Shown here piece after piece: positions 1-16,519 of a stretch of 64,000 nucleotides of DNA. The notes under the pieces were generated by a model. The model searched no databases and was not told the origin of the DNA. It saw only the letters and a list, made by a program, of their open reading frames with translations. This stretch comes from Diadophis punctatus similis (Eukaryota; Chordata; Lepidosauria; Squamata; Dipsadidae): NCBI GenBank assembly GCA_023053685.1, contig JALIGW010000001.1:159440547-159504546 (forward strand), read 5' to 3'. Position numbers and translations under genes: made by a program. The first letter of the stretch is position 1. Each line of letters starts with the position of its first letter.

Positions 1-11
1 TTACTCTAGGC

Positions 12-781
12 CAGTGATGGCGAACCTATGGCACGCGTGCCACAGTTGGCACGCGGAGCCATATTTGAGGGCACGCGAGGCATTGCCCTGTGTCAGCTCC
101 AGCACGCTGGCCAGCTGATTTTCAGCCTTCTTTTCGCCTTTTTCAATCAACGGCGAAAATGGCCCAGCGGGCCAACCAGAAGTTCCCTTGTGTGCGTCAT
201 CCCCAGCCTCCTTTTCGCCGTCAGAGGTCTTCAGGAACTTCTTCGGCTTTGGACAGTTGCAACCAGGCCTCCCACACCTCGGCCCATTTTTTCTGCAGCC
301 GGGAAGGCTTTCCTGAAGGCCTCTGCAGCCGATAACAGAGCTCCAGATCGATCCGGAGCTCTGTTATCGGATACAGAGGCCTTCAGGAAAGCATTGCCAG
401 CTGTAGAAGAAAAGGGCCAAGGTGTGTGAGGCCTGGTTGCAACTATCTGAAGGTAAGTAGTAGGGCAGCTCCACTTTCATTCCGTTTCATTTCCAAACTT
501 CCGATTGGGCCATTTTTCGCCATCCCCAGGCTTCAGGAGGCTTTCCGGAACCCTGGGGAGATGAAAAACAGCCCAACGGGTCTAACCGGAAGTCCGGAGG
601 TTTCAGTGAGGCCTGTGCGCATGCACGGGGGGAGCACAGGGGTTGTGTGCATGCGCGGGGCAGCATGGGGGTTGTGTGCATGCGCAGGGCACTGCATTAT
701 GGGTGTGGGCACACGCACGCACGCTATCGTGCGCACAGTCACCCTTTTGGCACCCGAGCCGAAAAAGGTTCGCCATCACTG
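12..781. mobile_element. hAT non-autonomous element
   Basis: The ends are CAGTGATGGCGAACC and GGTTCGCCATCACTG, with a perfect target duplication CTCTAGGC (4-11 and 782-789). An internal hairpin spans about 308-391 around a GATCGATC centre. It shares termini with the elements at 19650, 29181, 39914 and 53119. Apparent reading frames inside it are chance. Confidence 0.9.
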
Positions 782-788
782 CTCTAGG

Positions 789-1082
789 CAGTGGTAGGAT
801 TCAGCCAGTTCAGGCCAGTTCAAGCGAACTGGTAGTTAAATTGCTGACTGCCCCTGCCCTGCCCCTTCCAGGAGTCCCCACACGCCCCATTTTGGCTCCC
901 ATATAAGTTCAGGGATGCCTACTAGGCCCAAAACGGGGCGTGGGGTGTGTGCCCCCCATGGCCGGTTTTTGCTCCCAGGGGGGGTGCAGGAGGCCAAATG
1001 CTGCCTATCACACCCCCTGGCTACGCCCAGCAAGTCATTAGGGCAGAGAACTGGTTGTTAAATTATTTGAATCCCACCACTG
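789..1082. mobile_element. hAT-like element abutting the previous one
   Basis: It begins CAGTGGTAGGATTCAGCC and ends GAATCCCACCACTG. The first C is shared with the target duplication of the upstream element. No clear 8-bp duplication is visible for this copy. Confidence 0.65.
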
Positions 1083-2270
1083 AGTAGGACATGCAATAAA
1101 TAAGGAAACATTTTAATGAAGTGTTTTAAGGAGGGCAGAAATTAAGATTATGTTCAATTTATTTTTGCAATATTTGGGAGTGCAAAATATGGTGATATCC
1201 AAAGTCCTAAAAGAGCAGGTAGTGCAAATCTTTTTCAAAACGGGAAAAATATTTTGGAGAAAATTCGATCAGTCAATGCTGCTTTCATGCTTAAGGAAAA
1301 ATTAAATGGCACATTTGAGAATATTACCCAGACCAGAATAATTTCATACTGATGAAATTGGAAGAGCAATGCAGTAATTCACTAGTATAGGGTTATATTT
1401 GTTAATATGGGATGAAACAAGGTTCTTTAATTGGTTTTTCCTTTTCAGTTCCAGCATCCAGTTATTTTAGAAATAGAAAACCAGTTTTGCTGAGCTGGAA
1501 ATAATGCTTCATTTGTGTATATGAAGACACATCACATATTTAGGTGGGGGGGGGTTAACTTATATTTTCCACAAAGAAGTTCTTTCCCAGAAATGGTCAC
1601 CTTGTGGTTGCTACAAATAGGGATTGGTTATACCCAACAGTGTATTCATTACTTCATTTTCAGAACACCTGATGCAATCTCTTTTTCTCCTGCTACTTTC
1701 TATGATTTTATGAGGCTTCTTTTGCACATTGCAATTTTCATAGGCTGCATAGTATAATATGTGTTAGATTTAATATCTACCAGTTTTTCCTGCAGGAAGC
1801 TGTTGTATGTGTGAATTATTACGCTACTGCTAGGAAAACGTGCCTAGCAATAATTGCAGCCTATAATAGTAGTATTTATCTATTTATCAAATTTATTTGG
1901 CTGCCTATACCATGTAAAAGTGATTATTTGCAGTGTTCAAACAGGACTATAAAATTGTTAATATATAAAAACAATTATTATTAAAATGTTTAAAAATCTT
2001 TTTTTTTTAATTATAAAGCCTAAGAGAGAACACAAATGTTAGTAACAAAATTATTTATATTGTTTATTAATTGCCAAAAATATTTTAACTTAAAATATAT
2101 TGTTTTGGGTTTTTTTTGCAATCTGTAACAAATTGTGGAAGGAAGTAGCCTGTCACTGAGAATTCCTTTAAAACAAAAAACTTTAAAGCCCTAACATTTC
2201 CTAGTAGTTTCTTGTCCAAGTGCTATCCAGGGCCAATCCTGCTTAGTCATTTTTTTAGATCAAGGATGTT
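1083..2270. other. AT-rich sequence without recognised genes
   Basis: I see no conserved coding frame. Around 1890-1985 the sequence resembles the reversed 3' end of a squamate LINE/SINE (GGCTGCCTATACC next to A/T-rich tail). The rest is unassigned. Confidence 0.4.
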
Positions 2271-2384
2271 GGCACGGCAGCATCACGTGACATATCGGGA
2301 CTTCCCCCCCCTTTGCTAAACTGGACATGGGCGTGACCAGTGTGTGATGCATCTGGCCCGCAGGTCGGGAGTTTGACAGCTCTG
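2271..2384. mobile_element. Internally deleted hAT copy
   Basis: It shares the CATCACGTGACAT...CATGGGCGTG and CATCTGGCCCG...GGGAGTTTGACAGC segments with the element at 3795-4112. The flanks TTTTAGAT and CTTTAGAT match at 7 of 8. The 5' terminus is degenerate. Confidence 0.65.
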
Positions 2385-3290
2385 CTTTAGATCAACCAAG
2401 TTGCCTGGACATTGCAAAATGCATCTGCCAATTCTCCAAGGTTATAAAATCTTGCCTTATTATTGTGTTATGAATGTTTTAAGAACTTTGAGCTAATTGT
2501 TGGTTATATGCCTATGGAATAGGAATTGGTTTCGGAAGGCACTTAACCTCACCTCTGCCACTATGTCATGGAATGACTGACAGGATGAAAATTAGACAGG
2601 ATAAAAACTCAAATGATTTTTGAAGTCAAATATCTAGTATTTCATCTCTGATGGATCTTGCTTATAGCCAACAAACCATACTCGTTAAGTGAAAGAGCCC
2701 TCATCCTGAATCACCCCAATGCATATGTTAAATGAATGTAGGGGTGAATGCAGGGGTCATTAAATGTGCATGGGGTACCTCAAGGATGCCTTCCTTTGGC
2801 TTCCCAGGGCCTCCCACACCCCCTGAGATACTCCCCTGCTCTGCTTTCTTTCTTTGGGGTCCCCACAGCCATCTCCATCCTTCACAATGCTTTGTTTACC
2901 TTCCGGAGATCTGCAGAACTCAGTATTGTAAGCCGTTCTTACTGGGCCACGTGGAGCAGCCGTTTGCAAACTGACCTGGGCAAAGCAGCATTTCCCCTGC
3001 CTTCTGCCTTTCTACATGGCGTCTTTAACTCAAAACAGGATAATGAGCTTCCCGGCTTTCATTGTTACTCCCTCCGAAGAAGGTTTTTTCCAGCCCTAAG
3101 TCTTTGCAGGCTTGTTTTCATTGCTACTCCCTCCAAAGAAGGCTTTTTTCAGCCCTAACCAGGGGATAAAACAATGTGCTGAAGCTGACCAGACTAAGGA
3201 CGCTATCCAGATGAATACCTGGTAGGTAGATTTTTCTCCTATTTTCCTCCCCCAAAACTAAGGTGCGTCTTATACTCCGAAAAATGCGAT
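2385..3290. other. No recognised feature
   Basis: This is low-complexity to moderately GC-rich sequence. A near-repeat of about 50 bp occurs at 3060-3110 and 3115-3160 (ATTGYTACTCCCTCC..AGAAGG). No exon is supported. Confidence 0.35.
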
Positions 3291-3560
3291 AATACCTGTG
3301 CTTAAAGCACTCCACTGGCTGCCAATTCATTTCTGGGTAAAGTACAAAGTGCTCTGCTTAAAGCTTTATATGGCTTAGGTCCAGTCAATTTGAGAAAATG
3401 CCTTCTTCCATATGAATTGTCACACTTTTTGATACCATCAGAGGAAGTTGGTACACACTTTTTTGGCAGCCTTTCAGGACCCCTGTTGCATCCCTGGCTC
3501 TTTGAAAGGCACTTCAGACAGAATTCAAGCGTTTAAAAAAAAACACAAGTTAATACATCC
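3290..3560 (+). pseudogene. Decayed LINE ORF2 C-terminal fragment
   Basis: Translation across breaks gives a CTHWLP-type block (ctccactggctgccaattc region) followed by a LKLYMA-like stretch. This is the conserved end of L2/Rex-type LINE ORF2 proteins. It contains stops and is not functional. Confidence 0.45.
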
Positions 3561-3794
3561 TTTTAAATCTGCTTTTAACAGTTTTAAGTGTTAATTTCAA
3601 TTATTAATTCTGCTTGTTTTATTCTTTAATTATTTTTAACATCTCAATATTATTATTATTTTGCTGGAGGACTTTAGAAGCCAGTGGTGAATCAAATTAA
3701 TAAAATATCCAAAGGTTTTTAAAGGCAATGCTTGCTGCTAGAAAACCTTCAGATAAATGAGTTAAATTCAGTAACTGAAATTTAGCTTCTAAAT

Positions 3795-4112
3795 CAGGGT
3801 GTCAAACCCAAGTCATCACAGCAGCATCATGTGACATTGGGACTTTCCCCCCCTTGTTAAACCGGGCATGGGCGTGGCCCAGGAGTGAAATTCACATACC
3901 TTCCCTACCGGTTCGCAGATGTGCACACACTGCAAAGCCTTCCGTGCATGCACAGAGCATGAAAATCATTGAAAAAAAGGAACTTTTGCGCGGGTGGGAG
4001 GGGCTTCGCGCAGTCAGCCCTACCGGTTCTGGATAGAACTGGCTGAATTTCACCCCTGGTGTCGCCAGCACGTGACACATCTGGCCCGTGGGCTGGGAGT
4101 TTGACAGCCCTG
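3795..4112. mobile_element. hAT element containing a second hAT
   Basis: The ends are CAGGGTGTCAAACCC and GGGAGTTTGACAGCCCTG, with a perfect duplication TTCTAAAT (3787-3794 and 4113-4120). It is interrupted by the element at 3880-4058. Confidence 0.88.
3880..4058. mobile_element. Nested hAT, CAGGAGTGAAATTC type
   Basis: The ends are CAGGAGTGAAATTC and GAATTTCACCCCTG. The flanking 8-mers GCGTGGCC and GTGTCGCC match at 6 of 8. It lies wholly inside 3795-4112. The element at 22141-22472 has related termini. Confidence 0.75.
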
Positions 4113-4129
4113 TTCTAAATGGTATCCTA

Positions 4130-4248
4130 CAGTGTTTCTCAACTTCAGCATTTTTAAGATGTGTGGACTTCATCTCTCAGAACTCATGTTGCCTGGGAAA
4201 TTCTGGGAGCTGAAATCCATACATAGTTGCTGAGATTAAGTAACACTG
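4130..4248. mobile_element. Old hairpin MITE
   Basis: It begins CAGTGTTTCTCAACTT and ends in a degenerate complement near AGTAACACTG. The interior (GTGTGGACTTCA...GGGAGCTGAAATCC) is a worn version of the palindromic MITEs at 39481 and 55571. Confidence 0.55.
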
Positions 4249-4601
4249 TTCAACATAATTCATAATAAAGAAACATCTGGAATTCTGGAAAATCTGTTTA
4301 GAAAATCCAGTCAAAACAGCTCATGTATCTTTCACTGTTCAAGAGATAAGCTGGCATTAGAATGATAAAAACAGAGCTTCTTATTAACAGGACTCTTTCT
4401 TTTGTAGATGAATGTTTCTAGTTTTCATAAATGGCTGTCTTGACAAGACTTGTGATGTTTGCTGCATTCTGTTTAAAAATGCCTTTCTTTTTGAACCATA
4501 GTAATACAATCAAATACTTAAATTGACATCTAAATTGGGAGTGAATCCTTACAATTTTACTTGTGACACTATAATATTTAAATTAATAAGCTTTAGATAA
4601 G

Positions 4602-4717
4602 TTTTAATTTAATTTAATTTAATTTAATTTAATTTAATTTAATTTAATTTAATTTAATTTAATTTAATTTAATTTAATTTAATTTAATTTAATTTAATTT
4701 AATTTAATTTAATTTAA
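4602..4717. repeat. (AATTT)n microsatellite
   Basis: About 23 near-perfect AATTT units lie beside a GGCCGCCCAATCC...GGGCGGCGTACA LINE/SINE-type 3' end (4725-4765). The repeat probably grew from that element's tail, which would be in minus orientation. Confidence 0.9.
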
Positions 4718-4769
4718 AGTTCTTATAGGCCGCCCAATCCCGCAGGACTCAGGGCGGCGTACAGCAGAA

Positions 4770-5322
4770 TAAGAACAATCAAGAAATATAATAAAACAAT
4801 TTTAAAAATTACAAAATTTAAAAAAAAAACAATCATCCATGGGGGAATAAGATCTCTTTTCAATTAATGTTTTGGTTATCTGCACTCAATAGAGTTAAGG
4901 AAGAGCAATACAGTTACTAACATTATGGTACCGGTAAGTAGTATATATTGTATAACCCTATATATTATATGCATCAAATCAGAGTATATGTGGAAGAATT
5001 CCTTCAGATCATTTTAGTAAGACATATTACGGTATCTTTTCTGAGCCAGACAAAATATGCAGTGGCTGTTAAAATGTGAGTGACTTAAGCACGATTGTCT
5101 AACAAAGTATGCTGTTGGCATGAAAATTTGTTGGCCTGGCATGCCATTTCCCTCCTAATGCTCATAGTGATGAAGTGCTTTAAGATTATGCTATCATGAA
5201 ATCCTGTGAACTAGCAAAACAACCTTAATGTTGCTCTGGCAGTAGGATGGTAAATTGACCATCTTTTAAAAAATACACACAAATCACTATGATCATTGTC
5301 ATTTACTTTTTTTCCCCCTTGG
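4770..5322. other. No recognised feature
   Basis: AT-rich intergenic sequence. No supported exon or full-length repeat was seen. Confidence 0.35.
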
Positions 5323-5503
5323 CAGAGCTGGGTTCCTCCCAGTTCGGACTGGTTCACCCAAACCGATAGCGACCCGTTGATGTCACAATGATGTCACTGA
5401 ACCGGATCGGTTCTGCATGCACAGAAGCAGAGTTTCTGGCACTGCGCATGCATCACCATTTTGTTTTCGGCAGGTTTTTTTCCCCGGGGTTTTTTGCACT
5501 GTA
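5323..5503 (+). mobile_element. 3'-truncated hAT, CAGAGCTGGGTTC type
   Basis: It starts CAGAGCTGGGTTCCTCCC and follows the 9231 element through the TGATGTCA repeats and the CATTTTGTTTTCGGC stretch. It ends where the inverted-repeat arm begins, and no right terminus is visible. Confidence 0.7.
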
Positions 5504-6500
5504 CAATCCTTGAACCTCCCCCAGTTAACTAAATAAATGCACATTAAAATAAACAAAAGCATCAGCAATGCTTAAAATCATATCATGCAAACTAAAGCAG
5601 GCTTTGCATAGCAAACTACCTCTGCTATAGAATGCGCAAAAGCTATCCAGCAGAGGCAGGGACTGTTTCAGGGTTATTTAGTCTCTTGACTTTTCAACAT
5701 CTGTGCAGTGTGCAAACTGAATATTTATTTGAAATACTTTCCAATTTGGTAGTATGCATTCTTCGGGTTCCTATTTAGCAATGTATACATCAAATATGCC
5801 ATGGGGAAATTTTAAAAAATTAAATGCATTAAATATTTTTAGCATTGATTTTATATTTTATAATAGATAATAGAGTGGTATCATTATGCAATTTTCCCTT
5901 TTTACCCAATTATAATATAGTATTATAAGTTATAATATAGATTTTTTTGGTAAACCAATGGCTACCTATAGGTTTAACTTATTTGTTAGATCTTTAGTTT
6001 CAATCTAACTCTGATCTCTTTGTTTTTAATTTGATGTATTTTATTAGGTTTTTTTTGAGGGGGGTATCTTTTAATTCTTTAATTTTCAATTTTTTAATTC
6101 TGAACTGCCCATCACCGCCAAATATTTCTTAGATTCATTAGTTTGATTTTGCTACTGTTACAATCTGTATTTTGGTAGTCTGTTTACATTTTGTAAATTT
6201 CTAAAATAAAGAATAAAATTTAAAAAAAAATCAGTGTATTATATAAACCAGAAGCTTTCTTATCTATATAAATATTGACAGATGCATTTAATTTTTTAAA
6301 ATTTCCCTATGGCATATGAAACAGTCCCTGCCTCTGCTGGATAGCTTTTGCGCATTCTATAGCAGAGGTAGTTGACTATGCAATGTCCTTGCTTTGCAAA
6401 GCCTGCTTTAGTTTGCATGATATGATTGTAAGCATGTTGATGCTTTTGTTTATTTTAATGTGTATTTATTTACTTAACTCGGGGAAGTTCAAGGATTATA
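5504..6500. repeat. Inverted duplication with about 440-bp centre
   Basis: The left arm (5504-5695 plus about 5795-5835) and right arm (about 6275-6500) are reverse complements. Shared landmarks are CAATCCTTGAAC, GCAGGCTTTGCA, GCGCAAAAGCTATCCAGC and GGGACTGTTTCA. The left arm has about 105 bp that the right lacks, between GGGACTGTTTCA and TATGCCAT. The centre is AT-rich with no gene. Confidence 0.8.
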
Positions 6501-7600
6501 GCAAAGCAAAGGAAATAATATTTACAATCATATAGTGTAAAGCTATCAAGGGCTATTAATTATGGTTACATATTATTTGTAGTAAAAGTGGCAGAGCTAG
6601 TTAGACTTGCTGCTAAGCAAAATGAGTTTTATCGAGCTGCTAGGTATTATATGTTATAGACACAGAATGTGGATTAACACCACAAATGGCATGAATGTGG
6701 ACAACTCAAAAAGAATGCTGCTTCTATTCCTTTCTTACAAATGCACTAACTGGCAATATACCAAACCATTAGGCTTAATTGCACACACAGGAGCTGCACC
6801 CACGCTAGGAAAATTCATTCCGTTTATCCCTTAGGTCCAAAGGGAGCAAAGTACTGTATCTATCTGATATGCCTCTGATTATCATTCAGAGTTGTGTTTT
6901 TACAGTATTTTGTATCTAGTCAAACTTCCCGGAAGAAGGCAAATGGCAAATCATTTCTATTTCATTGCCAAGAAAAACAGACGGGCAATCCACGAAGTCA
7001 CCAGAATCAAGCTCAACTGAAAGGGGATTTGTTTAGTACAGGAATGACTGAAGGCTGTGTTCCTACGTCGGCAGGATGCTCACAGCAGTTCTCTGGTTTT
7101 AAAATTATTGCTGAACAATTCCGAGGGAATTCACTGTTAATTGCCTTAAGATGCTTGAGCCAAGGCAAACCGTTTAAGAAACATACTGCCCTGCCAAAAG
7201 GCAGGCATCAAATGCGACTTTGATTGCAATTCCTCTAATGCGGTCCCTCAATAGTAAAGATTCAGTGAACTTTTAATTACAAACGGTGCCGTTTCCAATG
7301 CCTTGTTTATGAGCACCTTCTCTCTTTGGCTTCACTAAGGAGAATTGCAACTTCTCCTTAGCGTTTCACAGAACCACATTGTCGCTCAGCGCTTTCAGCA
7401 TCTTCACACAGCACTGACGCTTATTCTTCATAATGTTTCTTTGCAAATGAAGCGAACGAAACGAATTGCTTGCCAGACTTCGATTTCCTCCTTCCGTTCC
7501 CGCTCCCGATTTTCTTTGCAAGCAGAACCAAGGAGGGAGTCGCCTCACCTATGTAACACACCAGGCGGAACCTTCCTTTCTTTCTCTGCAAAAAAACCCC
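6501..7600. other. TMEM17 upstream region, no other gene seen
   Basis: Single-copy-looking sequence. Open frames at 6607-6834 and 6894-7223 have no recognisable domain and no splice context. Part could be regulatory sequence for TMEM17, but I see no specific site. Confidence 0.35.
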
Positions 7601-7758
7601 AACCACCTAAGACAGCCCCGAATGGAACGCCAAGGGTTGACCCTCCCTCTTGCCCGATGTCGGGCAGAGCGTCGGAACCGGAAGGTATGACCGCGCGGCA
7701 ATTCACCCAGGCGACGGGGCTTGCACTGATATTGCGTCGAGAAGTTCAGCCGGGCCCC

Positions 7759-7772
7759 GTTGCCCTAGCAAC
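7759..7772 (+). promoter_or_regulatory. RFX X-box in TMEM17 promoter
   Basis: GTTGCCCTAGCAAC fits the X-box consensus GTNRCC-N(0-3)-RGYAAC perfectly, with a 2-nt spacer. It lies 29 bp upstream of the TMEM17 start codon in a GC-rich stretch. RFX factors use such sites to drive ciliary genes, so the position and the target gene agree. Binding itself is inferred. Confidence 0.8.
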
Positions 7773-7801
7773 GGCTCTCGAGCGGCCGTTCTCACTGCTC
7801 C

Positions 7802-12252
<4,451 letters not shown>

Positions 12253-12801
12253 TGGTGAGCAGAGCAACCCCACCAGTGAAGCTCCTCTGCTTGTTGCCTT
12301 AACTATGTGAGTTTTAGAGGATTTTATTTAGAAATTCACCTAGTTCTGGATAGCGCAAACTTAGTGGAGTGATATCAACAGGGTTTATTCACTGTGGACT
12401 GATTCAGATGCAGTGGGAAGTGTTAGAAAAAATTGTCATTGGGTAGTACAGTTTTTGCAAGCGTGATTCTTGAGGGGATTCTGCTCATTTCTGCTTATAT
12501 TATCTATTATGAAATCTGTATTGTAATGACCTTCATCTGTTTTTTTTTCAACATGTATTCATATCAAGACATTTTTCAGTGGAGAATATTGTTTGAATAA
12601 GCATTCAGATTTTACAATCCTTTATGGACACCTGAAAAGTGATTAATAGGGTGAGGATTTCTATAACCTAAAACTGTTAAGAAATATCAAAGCCTTTATG
12701 ACCCTAAAATCATTTAAATAGGACCAATTAAACCAAAAATATGGCTTAAAGCAAAAATATGATTTTACAATTTTTCTGAAATTAGCACCCTCTTTTTTAA
12801 A

Positions 12802-12803
<2 letters not shown>

Positions 12804-12851
<48 letters not shown>
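12804..12851. repeat. (AC)n microsatellite
   Basis: About 24 perfect AC units, probably in the TMEM17 3' UTR or just after it. Confidence 0.93.
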
Positions 12852-12853
<2 letters not shown>

Positions 12854-12859
12854 CCCTGA

Positions 12860-14074
12860 GTTGCGGAGGGAATAAGAAAAAGGGGGGAAAAAACAAGGCA
12901 AATTCTCACTTTCTTTGCTGGCTCAAATTTGCTAGCTTATCAGGAGGGTTGCCAATGACAAAAATATGATGTTTGTTACAAAATTTAGCAGAAATATGAT
13001 AATAACACTTTTAACAAGTCAAAATATGACTTTTCAGGCAAAATAAAAAGCATCTAATTCTCACCAGATTACTCTAATACTTAAAGCATGTTTTATTTAT
13101 AAATTCAAATAAAGGTTCCGGAAAAAATCTTAACATGTTCTAGAAATCCTCGCCCTAGTGGTTAACGTTTTTTAAACAAAATTGTTTTTATTTTGAGATA
13201 TGTATTTAAAAGATTCTATGGTACCCTTTTGTAAACAATAAACTTTTAAAAAACATTCTTTTCGTATATTCTAGTTTAACGTTTTAAAAACAAACTAGCA
13301 CTTTTCACTGAAAGATGCTACAAAAATTACAACCAAATATCTCCCAGTGTTTATTTTCCAGAAAGGGGGAAAGCATCATCCCTTCTGTATAATTTAAAAT
13401 AGACTAGTTTTAAGCAATTTATATAAAGTGAAGCCAAGATCCATTCATATACTGTACACGGTGTTATGATCTATATACTAGGAATAATAGCTCTACTATT
13501 TTCTAATAGAGTGCAAACTATTTAAAAGAAATGTTTTGCAAAATGGACATAATAACTACTTAAAAAGTTAAAAATATTCACATTCTACTTTGTTACAAAA
13601 ATTAGAATGCTGGGAGAAGCAAATGAAGTAGAATGCCCAAAATTTGACCCTATGAAAATATGTGGCTAAGCAAGCAAACTAAGATAAGGATGTTAACTTT
13701 GAAATCAGACAAGAACCGGATGACAGCAACCAGAGATAAAAAAAGTTAGCTGCCATGCAGCAAGTCATGTTTGACTCACTAACCTAATTGCCAACAAAAG
13801 GACAGCTGAGGTGACATATGATGAAATGCTGGCAAAGGATAAAAGGCAGAGTTGTACAGGTTTCTGTGGGAAAATCTTTATTGGGGCATGTTGCCATCAA
13901 TGTATGCCAAGCACTCCTGTCTTCCACAACCCCATACAGAACCCTGGCCAGTTCTGTAACAGCAACTGAGTATATGCCTGCATCCATGTGTGGGTGTGGG
14001 TGTATGTGTGCATGTATGTGTAATGCTTAAGGAATTGTAATAAAGCTTCTATAGGTTAAGAGAGACTGTGCACT
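12860..14074. other. Sequence after TMEM17, no further gene seen
   Basis: AT-rich, with candidate poly(A) signals near 13108 and 13237. I see no domain-bearing frame or identifiable repeat. Confidence 0.35.
13108..13242 (+). terminator. Candidate polyadenylation signals for TMEM17
   Basis: AATAAA occurs at 13108-13113 and 13237-13242, the first good hexamers found roughly 0.9-1 kb after the stop codon. Either could end the 3' UTR. A (CA)n tract at 12804-12851 would lie inside that UTR. AT-rich sequence makes chance matches likely. Confidence 0.3.
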
Positions 14075-14082
14075 CTCTAGAG

Positions 14083-14538
14083 CAGAGATGTCAAACTTGA
14101 TTTCATTGAGGGCTGCATTAGGATTGTGTTTGATTTTGGATGGCTGGGGTGGGTGTGGCCAGGGTGCGCATGGCCAGCTCCATTTCACTCGTTTCGAGAG
14201 CGGCTGGGGTGGCCCGAGTGCTCTGCCAGTGAAAACAGGCTCCCAAGCTCTGTTTTTGGCTGCGACAGCCTCTTGCAACCCTCTGCCAGCGAAAACAGAG
14301 CTTGGGAGTGTCGCCTGCAGCCCTTGCAAGCTCCATTTTCGACTGCAATGGCTTCCTGCAACCCTCTACCAGTGAAAATGGAGCTCGGGAGGGCTGCATG
14401 CAGCCCTCCCGAGCTCTGTTTTCTCTGGCAGAGGCACATCGGGCCAGTCCTTCACTGTTTACAGGGCGGCCCCCCGGGCCAGATCTAAGCACCCTGCGGA
14501 CTAGATCCGGCCCCCGGGCCTTGAGTTTGACACCCCTG
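14083..14538. mobile_element. hAT element, CAGGGGTGTCAAACT type
   Basis: The ends are CAGAGATGTCAAACTTGA and TTGAGTTTGACACCCCTG. A perfect palindromic duplication CTCTAGAG flanks it (14075-14082 and 14539-14546). Internal GC-rich units (CTCTGCCAGYGAAAAC..GAGCT) recur in both orientations. The copy at 20471 belongs to the same family. Confidence 0.93.
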
Positions 14539-14546
14539 CTCTAGAG

Positions 14547-16515
14547 CATTTCATTACTGCATAAGTTCCTGAACCTTATCTCTGTTGGAAATGTGTGAGT
14601 GTACCTATTAATCAATGCCTCCCTTACTGACCAAAGCTATGAACTACCAAGCCTTGGCTGCATTTATCTAGTCTCCGGACTAGGTAGAAGCTAAAGAAGG
14701 CTGAAGGTGAATGTATCTCAGTGGTCTGGAAGTAAAAGTGAATGGATGAACTTTAATGTCATTTACAAAGCTCATGTTGCTCCAACTTTTGTCTTCTCAA
14801 TGTTCTCATTGCACATGCACCACTTCTGCTGGGGCAACCAGCAAAGTGAAGTAACTGCATGCATATACATGCAGCAACAATGGGAAATTTTTTAAGTAGG
14901 CACATAAAATTTACAAATGATCTGGTTACTCTAAGTCTTCAAAATGAATGCATTGTTCGCACAGATGCATATTGTAAAACTCCTGTTTCAGATCTCTTGT
15001 TCAGCCCTATTGTGGCATCACAAGAACTTTAGTAATTTCTTACGCTGAGAACAGAAAGAGATGTCTCAAATTCAAAGTAACAGTTCAAGTTCTCAAACTT
15101 GTTCAAGTGAAGACTGATAATGATGTATCAAGTAGAATATCTTGGTGTATTACTTTATTCAGTATATATAAAAGATTTTGCTGTTTTTGAAAATGCTATT
15201 TATGTTATAGTAACCATATTTTGGAGTCAAAATTGTGGATTTAGATTGTATAAAAATCCAGATGCCATCTAGAGGTTATTCAGATTTTGGTAGCCCAGAT
15301 TTATTAGCCCTATGTTTGTACAATTAACATCGACAATCTTTACTCCAAAAGGATGAATTTTCTGAAAAATCTATATCATATATTGTAGATGGTTTTCTTT
15401 ACATCCTTCCTTCTACACCTTCTACCAGTTGTGTCCCATATCCTCCTCTATAAAGATTGACTGATATTTCCTGTTGATTGAAAACTGTCCAGAAACTTCG
15501 AGCATTCAATAGTAGCAATTCAGGGAGTGATATTCAGCTTGTTTTGCATGGGTTTGCTCTCCTTACAGAGGAGTATATCTATTCTTTGTTTCTTGATCCT
15601 CAGCTGTCACTAGATTCATAGGAGAAGAGCACATTTGCACAAATAGGGCTACTATGATGGAACCACTAGATCCCAGCTTCCCCCTTAAGCAGTTTATATT
15701 AGAACATCTGCACTGGTTCTCAACTGTTTACAAATGCTACTTTGACATTTAAAGAATTACAGCATGACTGCCTGAGAGATCACGTCACTTGTTATAAATC
15801 TGCCCAAGATAGGAGATCTAAATATCAATCTCCTACAGATAGGAGAGTCTACTGAAAACATCCTGGTTCTGTTGAAGAATTACCACATATTTATTTGGTT
15901 GTTCTTATTTGGTTGTTCATATATTATGGATGTGGTATATGGATACCATATATCATATATATGGATACCATATATCCATTTATTAAACCTCCAACAAGTA
16001 GACTGAGCAAAGAATAGTTCAAGAATTAACCAAAGCAGAATGCCAAAGGACACAACAAGAGCTAATCAGAATGGGCAGGTATGATAGATACCAGGATTTT
16101 TTTACTGGATAATTTGCTGGTTGTTCAGAAAGTGCTATTATAGTTGTAATTGTTGTTATAAAATTGTATGCCACCAAATCAAAATTCTTCAGTTGACAAT
16201 AGTAAAATTTATATCATTCAAATATTAAATTCCAATAAAATACATTTTTCCATAAAAACAGTAAACAAAATTAAAAACCACCAAAAGAGAAATGGAAACC
16301 TATACCACCAGTAGAGTCCAAAGGCCTGTTGAAACAGGAATATTTTTACTGGTTTCTGGAAAGCTAGCCAAATAAACTGCAAGGAATATATTATTCTACT
16401 TTGTCAGATCCATCACAAGCCCCGTCCCCAAGATCTTTCATATGTAGGGACTCTAAACATTCCCTCTTAGGATAACCACATAGGATATGCAGATTCTAGT
16501 TGATGGTGTTTTGAC
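14547..16515. other. No gene recognised; AT-rich
   Basis: Short palindromes occur near 15920-15980 (GGATACCATATATC repeats). 16153-16320 resembles a worn, reversed LINE/SINE 3' end. No exon is supported. Confidence 0.35.
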
Positions 16516-16519
16516 ACAC

